In this document: piece by piece, positions 15,920 through 24,336 of the stretch
Layout: every line of letters starts with the position of its first letter
Position numbering within the stretch: the stretch's first letter is position 1
DNA from: Chryseobacterium formosense
Lineage (GTDB): Bacteria > Bacteroidota > Bacteroidia > Flavobacteriales > Weeksellaceae
Assembly: GCF_900116415.1 (NCBI RefSeq)
Contig: NZ_FPAP01000006.1
Span: forward strand, 98,931-162,930
Reading direction: 5' to 3'
Length of the DNA: 64,000 bases
Position numbers and translations under genes: made by a program
Notes under the pieces: generated by a model
Told to the model about the DNA's origin: nothing
What the model saw: the letters and a program-made list of their open reading frames with translations, nothing else
Database searches by the model: none

Positions 15920-16915
15920 ATGAAAAAATATATTTTAGGTATTTTCGCTATTGCTGTGCTTGCTTCTTGCAAAAGTCAGCAGGAAAAAGCATTAAGAAGT
16001 GCAGACAAGAATTTTATCCTTAAAACGGCAAATGAAAATTTTGCTAAAAAGAAATGGAAAAACGCTTTGGCGCTTTACGATAGACTTCCGAATCTTGTGG
16101 CTGGAACAGATGATGCACCAAATGTGGTTTTCAATTCAGCGTATGCCAATTATTATGATAAAAACTATAGACTTGCGGGAAATCAGTTTAAAAATTTCTC
16201 TGTAAGTTTTCCTCAGGATAATAGAAAAGAAGAAGCTGCTTATATGTCGGCATTGTGCTACTACAACGGTTCTATGGATTATAACTTAGATCAGTCGAGT
16301 ACAGAATTGGCAATTAACGAGCTTCAGGAATTCTTGAATAATTACCCGAACTCTGAAAGATCTAAAAACATCAACACGATGGTTGATGAACTTTCTTACA
16401 AGCTTGAATTTAAGGCTTACGAAAACGCTAAGCAATATTTCAAAATGGCAAATTACAAGTCTACTGCCGTTGCTTTTGAAAATGTTTTAGATGATTTCCC
16501 GAGTACAAAACTTCGTCCGAAAATCTATGATTACATGATGAAAGCACGTTATCTTTTGGCTCAAAACTCTGTTTATGAACTGAAAGAAGAACGTATTGAA
16601 AGTGCATTGGCATTTACAAGACAGGTTGAAAAAGAACTTCCGAATACAGAATACTCTAAAACTGCACTTGATCTGAGAGAAAAACTTGAAAGAGAAAAGA
16701 AAAATTTTGCAGTTGTAAAAAAGCAAACCGAAGAGAGAATTGCGGTTCTTACAGCTAAGCAGAAAAAAATTGCAGATAAAATGGCTGAGCAAAACAAAAC
16801 TGAACAGCAGATGAAAGATCAGGTAGATAATGAAAAGCAGGCAACCCAGATGAGAAGAGACAGTGCGGTGCTGCAAACACCTCCTCCTGCGGCGACTTTC
16901 AAAATTCAAAGATAA
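15920..16915 (+). CDS. bamD: Outer membrane protein assembly factor BamD
   Basis: A 331-residue lipoprotein when started at 15920, which gives the signal peptide MKKYILGIFAIAVLASC with lipobox cysteine C17; the frame is open further upstream but that part lacks a signal and spans the promoter. The body is a chain of TPR-like hairpins (WKNALALYDRLPNL, YRLAGNQFKNFSVSFPQD, NELQEFLNNYPNSER, YKSTAVAFENVLDDFPSTK), typical of BamD, which links BamA to the lipoprotein complex that folds beta-barrel proteins into the outer membrane. A charged coiled-coil tail with proline repeats ends the protein. It heads a bamD-rpoZ-coaBC-DUF4835-recN block. Confidence 0.9.
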   Translation: MKKYILGIFAIAVLASCKSQQEKALRSADKNFILKTANENFAKKKWKNALALYDRLPNLVAGTDDAPNVVFNSAYANYYDKNYRLAGNQFKNFSVSFPQDNRKEEAAYMSALCYYNGSMDYNLDQSSTELAINELQEFLNNYPNSERSKNINTMVDELSYKLEFKAYENAKQYFKMANYKSTAVAFENVLDDFPSTKLRPKIYDYMMKARYLLAQNSVYELKEERIESALAFTRQVEKELPNTEYSKTALDLREKLEREKKNFAVVKKQTEERIAVLTAKQKKIADKMAEQNKTEQQMKDQVDNEKQATQMRRDSAVLQTPPPAATFKIQR

Positions 16916-16919
16916 TTCG

Positions 16920-16928
16920 TAAATTTGC
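16920..16928 (+). promoter_or_regulatory. rpoZ promoter
   Basis: TAAATTTGC, a perfect TAnnTTTGC element 29 bases upstream of the rpoZ ATG and immediately after the bamD stop. Confidence 0.65.
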
Positions 16929-16957
16929 TAACTTATAAATAAATTAATTTTCTCAAA

Positions 16958-17281
16958 ATGAGCGTAAAAGATACAAAAGCAGAAGTAAATACGATTACTT
17001 ACGATAAAGATAAGATTGAAGACAAAGTAGGCTCAATCTATGAAGCTATTGTAATCATGGGGAAAAGAGCAGAGCAGATCAATGCAGAAATTCGTACTGA
17101 GTTACACAATAAATTAGACGAATTTGCAGTTCACAACTCTACTTTGGAAGAAGTTTTTGAAAACAGAGAGCAGATCGAAATTTCAAAACACTACGAAAAA
17201 CTTCCGAAACCAACTTCTATTGCTATCCAGGAATGGTTAGAAGATGAAGTTTACTTCAGAAAAACTGAAGACAGAAAATAA
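16958..17281 (+). CDS. rpoZ: DNA-directed RNA polymerase omega subunit (Bacteroidota type)
   Basis: A 107-residue protein. It is longer and more diverged than proteobacterial omega but carries the core motif SIYEAIVIMGKRAEQIN, matching the omega helix that clamps the beta-prime C-terminus. The conserved position between bamD and coaBC is the same in many Flavobacteriia. It assists RNA polymerase assembly. It has its own promoter at 16920 and a terminator-like hairpin at 17305. Confidence 0.88.
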   Translation: MSVKDTKAEVNTITYDKDKIEDKVGSIYEAIVIMGKRAEQINAEIRTELHNKLDEFAVHNSTLEEVFENREQIEISKHYEKLPKPTSIAIQEWLEDEVYFRKTEDRK

Positions 17282-17304
17282 ATAAAATTATTTTTTATAA
17301 AATG

Positions 17305-17340
17305 TAAGGTCATAAAGGAAATATTTCTTTTGTGACCTTT
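17305..17340 (+). terminator. Terminator after rpoZ
   Basis: Inverted repeat AAGGTCATAAAGGAAA / TTTCTTTTGTGACCTT spanning about 17306-17339, with imperfect inner pairing and a short T-run. Probably intrinsic. Confidence 0.55.
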
Positions 17341-17406
17341 GCTGTTTTGATATATCAGGATACGTTTAGGAAAAAATAAGTAAATTAGTGCTTTAAAAAA
17401 AACTAC

Positions 17407-18609
17407 ATGAGTATTGCCGGGAAAAAGATTCTCATCGCCGTTTCTGGTGGAATAGCTGCCTATAAAATTCATTTTCTTATTCGGGATTTTGTAAAAAAAG
17501 GAGCTGAAGTTCAGGTCATTATGTCACCCGATGCGGAGCATTTTGTGACGAAGCTGACTCTGTCCACACTTTCAAAAAATCCGGTTTACACAGAATTTTA
17601 CAGTGATAACGGAACATGGAACAGTCATGTGGAATTGGCTCTTTGGGCAGATGTAATGATCGTTGCGCCTTGTACAGCCAATACTTTAGCCAAGATGATT
17701 CATGGGATTTGTGATAATCTTCTGATTGCGACCCATATGTCTGCAAAATGTCCTGTATTTATTGCTCCGGCGATGGATTTGGATATGTATCAGCATCCTT
17801 CCACTAAAAATAATTTAAAACTTGCGGAAGAATACGGTCATACTGTAATTCCTGCTGAAAGTGGCGAATTGGCGAGTGGTTTGGTGGGTCAGGGAAGAAT
17901 GTCAGAACCGGAAACAATCGTTAAAACTGTTGAGGATTTTTTCAATTCAAATCAAAAAAAATCATTACAAGGTAAAACAATTTTAATTACGGCCGGACCA
18001 ACTTATGAGGCAATTGATCCTGTTCGTTTTATCGGAAATCATTCTTCAGGAAAAATGGGGTTTTCGTTAGCAGAAGAGGCTGCAAAAAGAGGCGCAAAAG
18101 TAATTCTTATTTCGGGTCCGAGTTCGTTAAAACCGAATCATGAAAATGTAGAATTACATCAAGTTACTTCAGCAAAAGAAATGCTCAACAAGGTTTTTGA
18201 ATTTTACGAAACCATCGATATTGGAATTGCGAGTGCGGCCGTTGCGGATTATGCTCCGAAAGTAGTCGCTTCAGAAAAGATTAAAAAAAATGAGGACAGC
18301 TTTTCGATTGAATTAATCAAAAATCCGGATATTCTAAAAACCATGGGTGAAAAAAAATCACATCAGTTTTTGGTAGGATTTGCTCTTGAAACGCAGAATG
18401 AAGAGGAAAATGCAAAAGGAAAACTTGCCAAGAAAAATTTGGATATGATCGTTTTAAACTCACTTCGGGATGAAGGGGCAGGTTTTAAAAATGACACCAA
18501 CAAAATAAAAATATTTACCAAAACAGAGAAGCTGGAATTTGATCTGAAATCTAAAGAAAATGTTGCAAAAGATATTCTCGATTGCATTGAAACTCAGATT
18601 TTAAAATAA
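17407..18609 (+). CDS. coaBC: Bifunctional phosphopantothenoylcysteine decarboxylase / phosphopantothenate-cysteine ligase
   Basis: A 400-residue fusion catalysing two consecutive steps of coenzyme A synthesis. Residues 1-180 form the flavin-dependent CoaC domain (ILIAVSGGIAAYK, SHVELALWADVMIVAPCTANTLAK with the active-site His, and APAMDLDMY substrate loop). Residues about 190-400 form the CTP-dependent CoaB domain (ILITAGPTYEAIDPVRFIGN, SSGKMG, AAVADYAP and FALETQNEEENAKGKLAKKN). Normal length. It sits between rpoZ and a DUF4835 gene, the usual Flavobacteriia order. Confidence 0.95.
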   Translation: MSIAGKKILIAVSGGIAAYKIHFLIRDFVKKGAEVQVIMSPDAEHFVTKLTLSTLSKNPVYTEFYSDNGTWNSHVELALWADVMIVAPCTANTLAKMIHGICDNLLIATHMSAKCPVFIAPAMDLDMYQHPSTKNNLKLAEEYGHTVIPAESGELASGLVGQGRMSEPETIVKTVEDFFNSNQKKSLQGKTILITAGPTYEAIDPVRFIGNHSSGKMGFSLAEEAAKRGAKVILISGPSSLKPNHENVELHQVTSAKEMLNKVFEFYETIDIGIASAAVADYAPKVVASEKIKKNEDSFSIELIKNPDILKTMGEKKSHQFLVGFALETQNEEENAKGKLAKKNLDMIVLNSLRDEGAGFKNDTNKIKIFTKTEKLEFDLKSKENVAKDILDCIETQILK

Positions 18610-18646
18610 ATTTTATAAATTTCCGTTTTCAATTTTTAATTAGCTA

Positions 18647-19546
18647 ATGAAAAAAATAATCATACTCTTTTTTCTGATCGTATTCAATTTCGGGTTTTCT
18701 CAGGAACTCCTCTCTACCGTTCAGGTTAATTCTCAGAGCTTAGGCGGAAGTAATACGCAAGTTTACAAAGCTTTGGAAAAAAGCCTCCGGGATTTTATCA
18801 ATAATACAAGCTGGACGGGAAAAAAACTTCAGAATTTTGAAAAAATAAAATCAAATTTTGCAATCGTTCTTACTGAAAGAGATGGAAATCGTTATAAAGG
18901 AACAATCGTTGTTCAGGCAGTTCGCCCGGTTTTCAGCAGTTCATATGAATCACCATTGCTAAACATTCAGGATAACAGATTCGGATTTGAATATGCCGAA
19001 AATGAGAATCTTGTTTTCAACGAAAGACAATTTTCAGGGAAAAATTTAATTGATGTGATCAGCTTTTACGTGTATCTGATTTTAGGTTATGATGCAGACA
19101 GCTTTCAGTCGATGGGCGGAACGCAATGGTTTTCAAAAGCTCAGCAGATTGCCCAAAATGCTCAAAACCGAGGTTATGATGGATGGAATCAGATTAATGA
19201 ACCAAGAAGCCGCTCGATTTTGATCGGGGAAATCCTGAATCCAAATATGAGTCAGTTGCGTTCTACGATTTATACTTATCACAGAGCAGGTTTGGATGGA
19301 TTATTCAATCAGGATCAGACGCAGCCAAAGAAGATTATTTTCGATGCTTTGATGCAATTGAAAACGTATGAAAATTCTTTCCAGCAGAATTATTTTTTCA
19401 ATCTCTTTTTGGATAATAAGGCAGACGAAATATTCAATATTTTCAATTCCGGAAATAATGGTTCGGTAAACATTGGTACTTTGAAACAGCAAATGATCAT
19501 TTTCTCGCCAAAGAATACAGAATCTAAGTGGAATAAGTGGAAGTAA
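18647..19546 (+). CDS. DUF4835 family secreted protein
   Basis: A 299-residue protein with a signal peptide (MKKIIILFFLIVFNFGFSQ). The mature start, ELLSTVQVNSQSLGGSN, and LIDVISFYVYLILGYDADSF are characteristic of DUF4835, a Bacteroidota family almost always found between coaBC and recN. Function is unknown; a periplasmic or outer membrane location is inferred from the signal peptide. It starts 37 bases after coaBC. Confidence 0.88.
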   Translation: MKKIIILFFLIVFNFGFSQELLSTVQVNSQSLGGSNTQVYKALEKSLRDFINNTSWTGKKLQNFEKIKSNFAIVLTERDGNRYKGTIVVQAVRPVFSSSYESPLLNIQDNRFGFEYAENENLVFNERQFSGKNLIDVISFYVYLILGYDADSFQSMGGTQWFSKAQQIAQNAQNRGYDGWNQINEPRSRSILIGEILNPNMSQLRSTIYTYHRAGLDGLFNQDQTQPKKIIFDALMQLKTYENSFQQNYFFNLFLDNKADEIFNIFNSGNNGSVNIGTLKQQMIIFSPKNTESKWNKWK

Positions 19547-19580
19547 AAGGTATAATTCTTGAATTCTGACTTCTAAATTT

Positions 19581-19589
19581 TATATTTGC
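19581..19589 (+). promoter_or_regulatory. recN promoter
   Basis: TATATTTGC, a perfect TAnnTTTGC match 30 bases upstream of the recN ATG. No SOS-box-like palindrome was noticed around it. Confidence 0.7.
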
Positions 19590-19619
19590 AGAAACAAAAC
19601 GTAATCTGCTTCTGAATCT

Positions 19620-21269
19620 ATGCTTTCACGAATTTACATTAAAAATTTTGCTCTAATTGATGCACTTGAAGTGTCTCTAAAAAACGGTTTACAGGTCATC
19701 ACTGGTGAAACAGGTGCTGGAAAATCGATTATTTTAGGTGCGCTACGATTGATTTTAGGCGAAAGAGCAGATATAAAATCAATTTCTAAGGCTGAAGAAA
19801 AAAGTATTGTCGAGACAGAATTTGAGCTGAACAATCAGTTTAAAAAATTCTTCATCGAAAATGATCTCGACTATGAGCATCAGACGATTATCAGACGAGA
19901 AATTTTGCCTTCGGGTAAATCCAGGGCATTTATCAATGATGTTCCGGTAACTTTGGATGTTCTTAAAGAGCTTAGTTCACAGCTTATCGATATTCATTCA
20001 CAGTTTGAAACGTCTAATCTTTTTACTTCTGAATATCAGTTTAAAATAATCGATGGGCTTTCAGATAATAAAAAGCTTATTGAAGACTATCAACAGGACT
20101 TTTCTGAATATCAATCTTTAAAAACCCAGTTCAAAAAATATCAGACTCAGCTTTCTGAAAATACAAAAGAAGGTGACTACAAGCAATTTCTTCTAAGCGA
20201 ATTGGAAGAATTGAAAATGGATGATGTAAATTATGAAGACTTACAAAATCAGCGTTCTGTACAGGAAAACGCAGGAATGATTTCTGAAAATTTGTCTCAG
20301 ATTTTGTCTAGATTTCATCAGGAAGAAATCGGGATTCTTTCATTTTTTAATGAAGCAAAGTCTAAACTTTCAAAAATTGCTGATATTTCAACCAGCTTTT
20401 CAGAGCTTAATGAAAGACTTGAAGGCTCTTTTGTAGAAATAAAAGACATCATTTCTGAACTCGAAGACGAGTCTGAGAAAATTGAAATTAATCCTGAAAG
20501 TTTAGCTCAGCTTTTAGAATTTAATAATAAAATCAACAGCCTTTTTCTTAAACATAATGTTACTGATATTGAAGCTTTAAAAGAAATCAGAGATCAGCTT
20601 GCAGGCGAACAAAAAGGAACTGCCGAAATCGAAGCTTACATCAAAGAAATTCTTGAAAATATTTCATCCAAAGAAAAATCTCTGGAATCTTTAAGTCAGA
20701 AACTTTCCAAAAACAGAAAAAAAAGTATTCCTGTTTTCATTAAAAAAGCTGAGGATTTGCTTAAAAAACTTGGATTAGAGAAAGCAAAAGTTGACATCGA
20801 AATCAATGATTCAACAGAATATAACCCGTTTGGAAAAGAGAATATTCAACTGTTATTTCAGGCAAATTCTGGTTTTCCGCTAAAACCAATTCAAACTGCC
20901 ATTTCTGGGGGTGAGAGATCTCGTGTTATGCTCGCTGTGAAAAAGATTATTGCAGAAAGTGATGAACTTCCAACTTTAATTTTAGATGAAATCGATACTG
21001 GAGTTTCTGGAAAAGTTGCCGAAGAAATTGGAAATCTGATGCGTGAAATGTCTCAAGATATGCAACTGATTGTTATTTCTCACTTAGCACAGGTTGCCGC
21101 AAAAGGAAATGATAATTACAAAGTTATAAAACAGGATGTTGCAGGAAAAACTCAGTCAACGATTATTCCACTAAATGACGAAGAAAAACTGAACGAAATC
21201 GCACAGCTACTTTCAGGAAGCAAAATCACGGAAGCGGCTCTGACGCAGGCAAAAGAATTGATTGGGTGA
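19620..21269 (+). CDS. recN: DNA repair protein RecN
   Basis: A 549-residue SMC-like ATPase acting in recombinational repair of double-strand breaks. Walker A GETGAGKS lies at about residues 29-36; a long central coiled coil (about 155-390) with many E, K, Q and L residues separates it from the C-terminal half, which has the ABC-type signature ISGGERSRVMLA and Walker B LPTLILDEIDTGVSG, then the VISHLAQVA switch. Length is typical. A terminator follows at 21292. Confidence 0.95.
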   Translation: MLSRIYIKNFALIDALEVSLKNGLQVITGETGAGKSIILGALRLILGERADIKSISKAEEKSIVETEFELNNQFKKFFIENDLDYEHQTIIRREILPSGKSRAFINDVPVTLDVLKELSSQLIDIHSQFETSNLFTSEYQFKIIDGLSDNKKLIEDYQQDFSEYQSLKTQFKKYQTQLSENTKEGDYKQFLLSELEELKMDDVNYEDLQNQRSVQENAGMISENLSQILSRFHQEEIGILSFFNEAKSKLSKIADISTSFSELNERLEGSFVEIKDIISELEDESEKIEINPESLAQLLEFNNKINSLFLKHNVTDIEALKEIRDQLAGEQKGTAEIEAYIKEILENISSKEKSLESLSQKLSKNRKKSIPVFIKKAEDLLKKLGLEKAKVDIEINDSTEYNPFGKENIQLLFQANSGFPLKPIQTAISGGERSRVMLAVKKIIAESDELPTLILDEIDTGVSGKVAEEIGNLMREMSQDMQLIVISHLAQVAAKGNDNYKVIKQDVAGKTQSTIIPLNDEEKLNEIAQLLSGSKITEAALTQAKELIG

Positions 21270-21291
21270 TTTGTTTTGAATAAAATATAAG

Positions 21292-21315
21292 ACTTCTGAT
21301 TTTCAGAAGTTTTTT
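21292..21315 (+). terminator. Terminator after recN
   Basis: ACTTCTGA (21292-21299) and TCAGAAGT (21303-21310), loop of three bases, followed by T6. Confidence 0.8.
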
Positions 21316-21360
21316 AATTTTACATATAATTATTATAATAAGTTTAATTAAACGCATATT

Positions 21361-21852
21361 ATGAAAACAAAGCTATTTACATTGTGTTTTTCATTGTTTA
21401 CAGTCAGTCTTATCTTTGCTTGCAGTTGTGATCCGAACGGTAATTTTTCAAAAGTTGCACCAAAAACAAATTTAGTTGTTTTGGTAAAAATCAACAAATA
21501 TCTTACATTTCAGGAATTTGAGAATGATAAAATTCCAATGTCAATGGAAGTGGAAATAATTGAGATCCTAAAAGGTAAAATTCAAAATAAAAAAATTATA
21601 GTTTGGGGTGATAATGGAATTTTGTGTCGTCCTTATTTAACAACATTTAATGAAGGAGAATATTATTTTTTAGCTTTATATAGTACGGGTAATATGATGC
21701 GTCAAAAAGAAGAAAAAAAAACACATTATTTTGTTTCAGTTTGTGGAGAATATTGGATGAAAGCAAATATGGATAAAAAAATTGCATTGAGTAACTATAT
21801 GGATAAGAAGAAACAAATTTCATTCAACAAAATTTTAAGACAATTCAAATAA
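21361..21852 (+). CDS. Small secreted protein with CSCDP motif, possibly NTR/TIMP-like
   Basis: A 163-residue protein with an N-terminal hydrophobic segment ending IFACSCDP. The first mature residues C-S-C, the following strand pattern (NLVVLVKINKYL, MEVEIIEILKGK, KKIIVWGDNG), a mid-chain ILCRPYL cysteine and a late VCGEYW cysteine resemble the netrin/TIMP-like OB-fold (NTR), in which C-x-C at the mature N-terminus is disulfide-bonded. Alternatively the first Cys is a lipid attachment site. Either way an exported protein is likely. The family call is weak and inferred from pattern. It is flanked by terminators on both sides, so it is monocistronic. Confidence 0.6.
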   Translation: MKTKLFTLCFSLFTVSLIFACSCDPNGNFSKVAPKTNLVVLVKINKYLTFQEFENDKIPMSMEVEIIEILKGKIQNKKIIVWGDNGILCRPYLTTFNEGEYYFLALYSTGNMMRQKEEKKTHYFVSVCGEYWMKANMDKKIALSNYMDKKKQISFNKILRQFK

Positions 21853-21856
21853 TCAT

Positions 21857-21887
21857 AAAGCTTCTCTCTACAGAAGCTTTTTTTATT
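21857..21887 (+). terminator. Terminator before the prolyl oligopeptidase gene
   Basis: AAAGCTTCT (21857-21865) and AGAAGCTTT (21872-21880) with a 6-base loop and T7. Confidence 0.85.
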
Positions 21888-21924
21888 CCCACAACTTTTC
21901 TTACTTTTGAGAAAATCCTTCACA

Positions 21925-24036
21925 ATGAATTTTAAACCGATTTTACTAACTGCCGGCGTTTTGTTTTCGGCTAATTTTTTTGCTCAGAAAATGACGTATC
22001 CTAAAGCAATAAAAGGCAATCAAACCGATACATATTTCGGAACTGCTGTTGCAGATCCGTACAGAGATTTAGAAAATGATTCTGAACCTACCAAAAAATG
22101 GGTAGATGAAGAAGTTGCTTTCAGCCAAAGATATTTATCTCAGATTCCTTACAGACAGGATATTGTAAAGCAATTAACCGACATCTGGAATTACGAAAAG
22201 ATTGGCGCACCTTTCAAAGAAGGAGATTATACGTATTATTACAAAAATAACGGTTTGCAGGCGCAGTCTGTTTTGTACAGAACCAATAATAAGACAAAAA
22301 CAACTGAAGTATTTTTAGATCCAAACAAATTTTCTGAAAAAGGAACGACTTCGCTTTCAAGTTTGTCTTTCAACAAAAAAGGAAATTTAGCAGCGTATTC
22401 CATCTCGGAAGGTGGAAGTGACTGGAATAAAATTATTATTCTTGATGCAGTAACCAAAAAGCAGATTGACGAAACTTTAGTTGATGTAAAATTTAGCGGA
22501 ATTGCGTGGCAAGGTGATGAAGGTTTCTATTATTCAAGCTACGATAAACCGAAAGAGGGAACTGTACTTTCAGGAATGACAGATAAACACAAGGTTTATT
22601 ATCATAAATTAGGAACAAAACAGTCTGCTGATCAATTAATTTTTGGTGGTGAAAAAACACCGAGAAGGTATTTAGGAGCTTATCTTTCGGAAGACGAGAG
22701 ATATTTAATTATTTCTGCAGCCAATGCAACCAACGGAAATGAGGTTTTTATTAAAGATTTAAAGAAAGGCGGCGATTTTGTTCAGATCAACAGTGGTTTT
22801 GATATTAACGCAAGTATCGTTGATACGGATGGTGACAATCTTTACATCTTTACCGACAAAGATGCTCCGAATATGCGTTTGGTAAAAACGACCATTCAAA
22901 ATCCGGCTCCGGAAACATGGAAAGACGTTATTCCTGAAACAGAAAATGTATTGGGAATTTCCGGCGGTGGCGGTTATTTCTTCGCAACATATATGATTGA
23001 TGCGATTGATCAGGTAAAACAATTCGACAAAAACGGAAAACTGATCAGAGAAATTTCTCTTCCAGGAAAAGGAAATGTCGGAGGTTTCGGAGGTAAAAAA
23101 TCGGAGAAGGAATTGTATTACTCTTTCAGTAACTATATAACGCCGGGAACAACTTATAAATTCAATGCTGATTCCGGGAAATCTGAAATTTATCAGAAGC
23201 CTAAAGTGAAATTTAATCCTGAAGATTATGTTTCAGAACAGGTATTTTATACTTCAAAAGACGGGACAAAAGTTCCAATGATGATTAATTACAAAAAAGG
23301 GACAAAACTTGACGGTAAAAATCCAACAATCCTTTATTCTTACGGAGGTTTCAATGTCAGTTTACAGCCTTCTTTCTCTGTAGTCAATGCAATCTGGATG
23401 GAAAATGGCGGTATTTATGCGGTCCCAAACATCCGTGGTGGTGGTGAATACGGTAAAAAATGGCACGATGCAGGAACAAAAATGCAGAAGAAAAATGTAT
23501 TTGAAGATTTCATTGCAGCCGGAGAATATTTGCAGTCTAAAGGTTATACATCCAAAGAATATATGGCGCTTTCAGGAAGATCAAATGGTGGATTATTGGT
23601 TGGTGCAACGATGACGATGCGTCCTGATTTAGCAAAAGTCGCTTTCCCTGGAGTCGGCGTTTTGGATATGTTGAGGTACAATAAATTTACGGCAGGAGCA
23701 GGTTGGTCTTACGATTATGGAACGGCAGAAGATAATAAAGAAATGTTTGATTATTTAAAATCTTATTCGCCTGTTCATAATGTAAAAGAAGGAACTTGCT
23801 ATCCATCAACCATGATTATTACAAGTGATCATGATGACAGAGTTGTTCCGGCGCATTCATTTAAATTTGGTGCAGAATTGCAGGAAAAACAAAAATGTGA
23901 AAATCCTATTTTGGTAAGAATCGAGAAAAATGCAGGCCACGGAGCAGGTAGAGCAACCGACCAGGTGATCAGCGAAAATGCTGATTTAATTTCTTTTGCT
24001 TTGTATGAAATGGGAATTAAAAAATTAAATAAATAA
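21925..24036 (+). CDS. Prolyl oligopeptidase family serine peptidase (S9A)
   Basis: A 703-residue secreted peptidase that cleaves short peptides after proline. The chosen ATG at 21925 gives a signal peptide (MNFKPILLTAGVLFSANFFAQ); a TTG six codons upstream overlaps a promoter-like TACTTTTG (21902-21909). The seven-bladed propeller region (about 75-420) is followed by the alpha/beta hydrolase domain with nucleophile S553 in GRSNGGLL, the acid in SDHDDRVVPAHS and H672 in NAGHGAG, close to the spacing of mammalian prolyl oligopeptidase. PNIRGGGEYGKKWHDAG is the oxyanion-side motif. Monocistronic, with a terminator at 24095. Confidence 0.92.
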   Translation: MNFKPILLTAGVLFSANFFAQKMTYPKAIKGNQTDTYFGTAVADPYRDLENDSEPTKKWVDEEVAFSQRYLSQIPYRQDIVKQLTDIWNYEKIGAPFKEGDYTYYYKNNGLQAQSVLYRTNNKTKTTEVFLDPNKFSEKGTTSLSSLSFNKKGNLAAYSISEGGSDWNKIIILDAVTKKQIDETLVDVKFSGIAWQGDEGFYYSSYDKPKEGTVLSGMTDKHKVYYHKLGTKQSADQLIFGGEKTPRRYLGAYLSEDERYLIISAANATNGNEVFIKDLKKGGDFVQINSGFDINASIVDTDGDNLYIFTDKDAPNMRLVKTTIQNPAPETWKDVIPETENVLGISGGGGYFFATYMIDAIDQVKQFDKNGKLIREISLPGKGNVGGFGGKKSEKELYYSFSNYITPGTTYKFNADSGKSEIYQKPKVKFNPEDYVSEQVFYTSKDGTKVPMMINYKKGTKLDGKNPTILYSYGGFNVSLQPSFSVVNAIWMENGGIYAVPNIRGGGEYGKKWHDAGTKMQKKNVFEDFIAAGEYLQSKGYTSKEYMALSGRSNGGLLVGATMTMRPDLAKVAFPGVGVLDMLRYNKFTAGAGWSYDYGTAEDNKEMFDYLKSYSPVHNVKEGTCYPSTMIITSDHDDRVVPAHSFKFGAELQEKQKCENPILVRIEKNAGHGAGRATDQVISENADLISFALYEMGIKKLNK

Positions 24037-24044
24037 TCTATATC

Positions 24045-24128
24045 GTCACTTCGAGTAGCGCAACAAAGTGAAGCGTATCGAGAAGTTGATAATTAAAAGC
24101 GAGATTGTAAAATACAATCTCGCTTTTT
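24045..24128 (+). terminator. Imperfect repeat followed by a strong terminator
   Basis: 24048-24085 holds an imperfect inverted repeat (ACTTCGAGTAGCG with CGTATCGAGAAGT) of a type often dispersed between Bacteroidota genes. It is followed by a perfect terminator: GCGAGATTGTA (24099-24109), loop AAA, TACAATCTCGC (24113-24123), T5. The remaining 24129-24336 holds no ORF; it has AT-rich sequence and a TACTTTTA promoter-like box at about 24310. Confidence 0.75.
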
Positions 24129-24336
24129 GTTTTAACTAAATCGTTAGTAAAGCACATACAAATGAAATCAAAGATTTTCAAAGACTTTTGTGTGCTTTAT
24201 TAGCTCTTTCATGAAACTTAAAATAAAAGCTTTTGTGACTTTTGTGGTTAAACCAAACAGTCAGATTTTCAAGACTTTAAATCATCAACTTCATTCTCCT
24301 AAAAATGCTTACTTTTAAAATCTTAAATCTGAAGAA

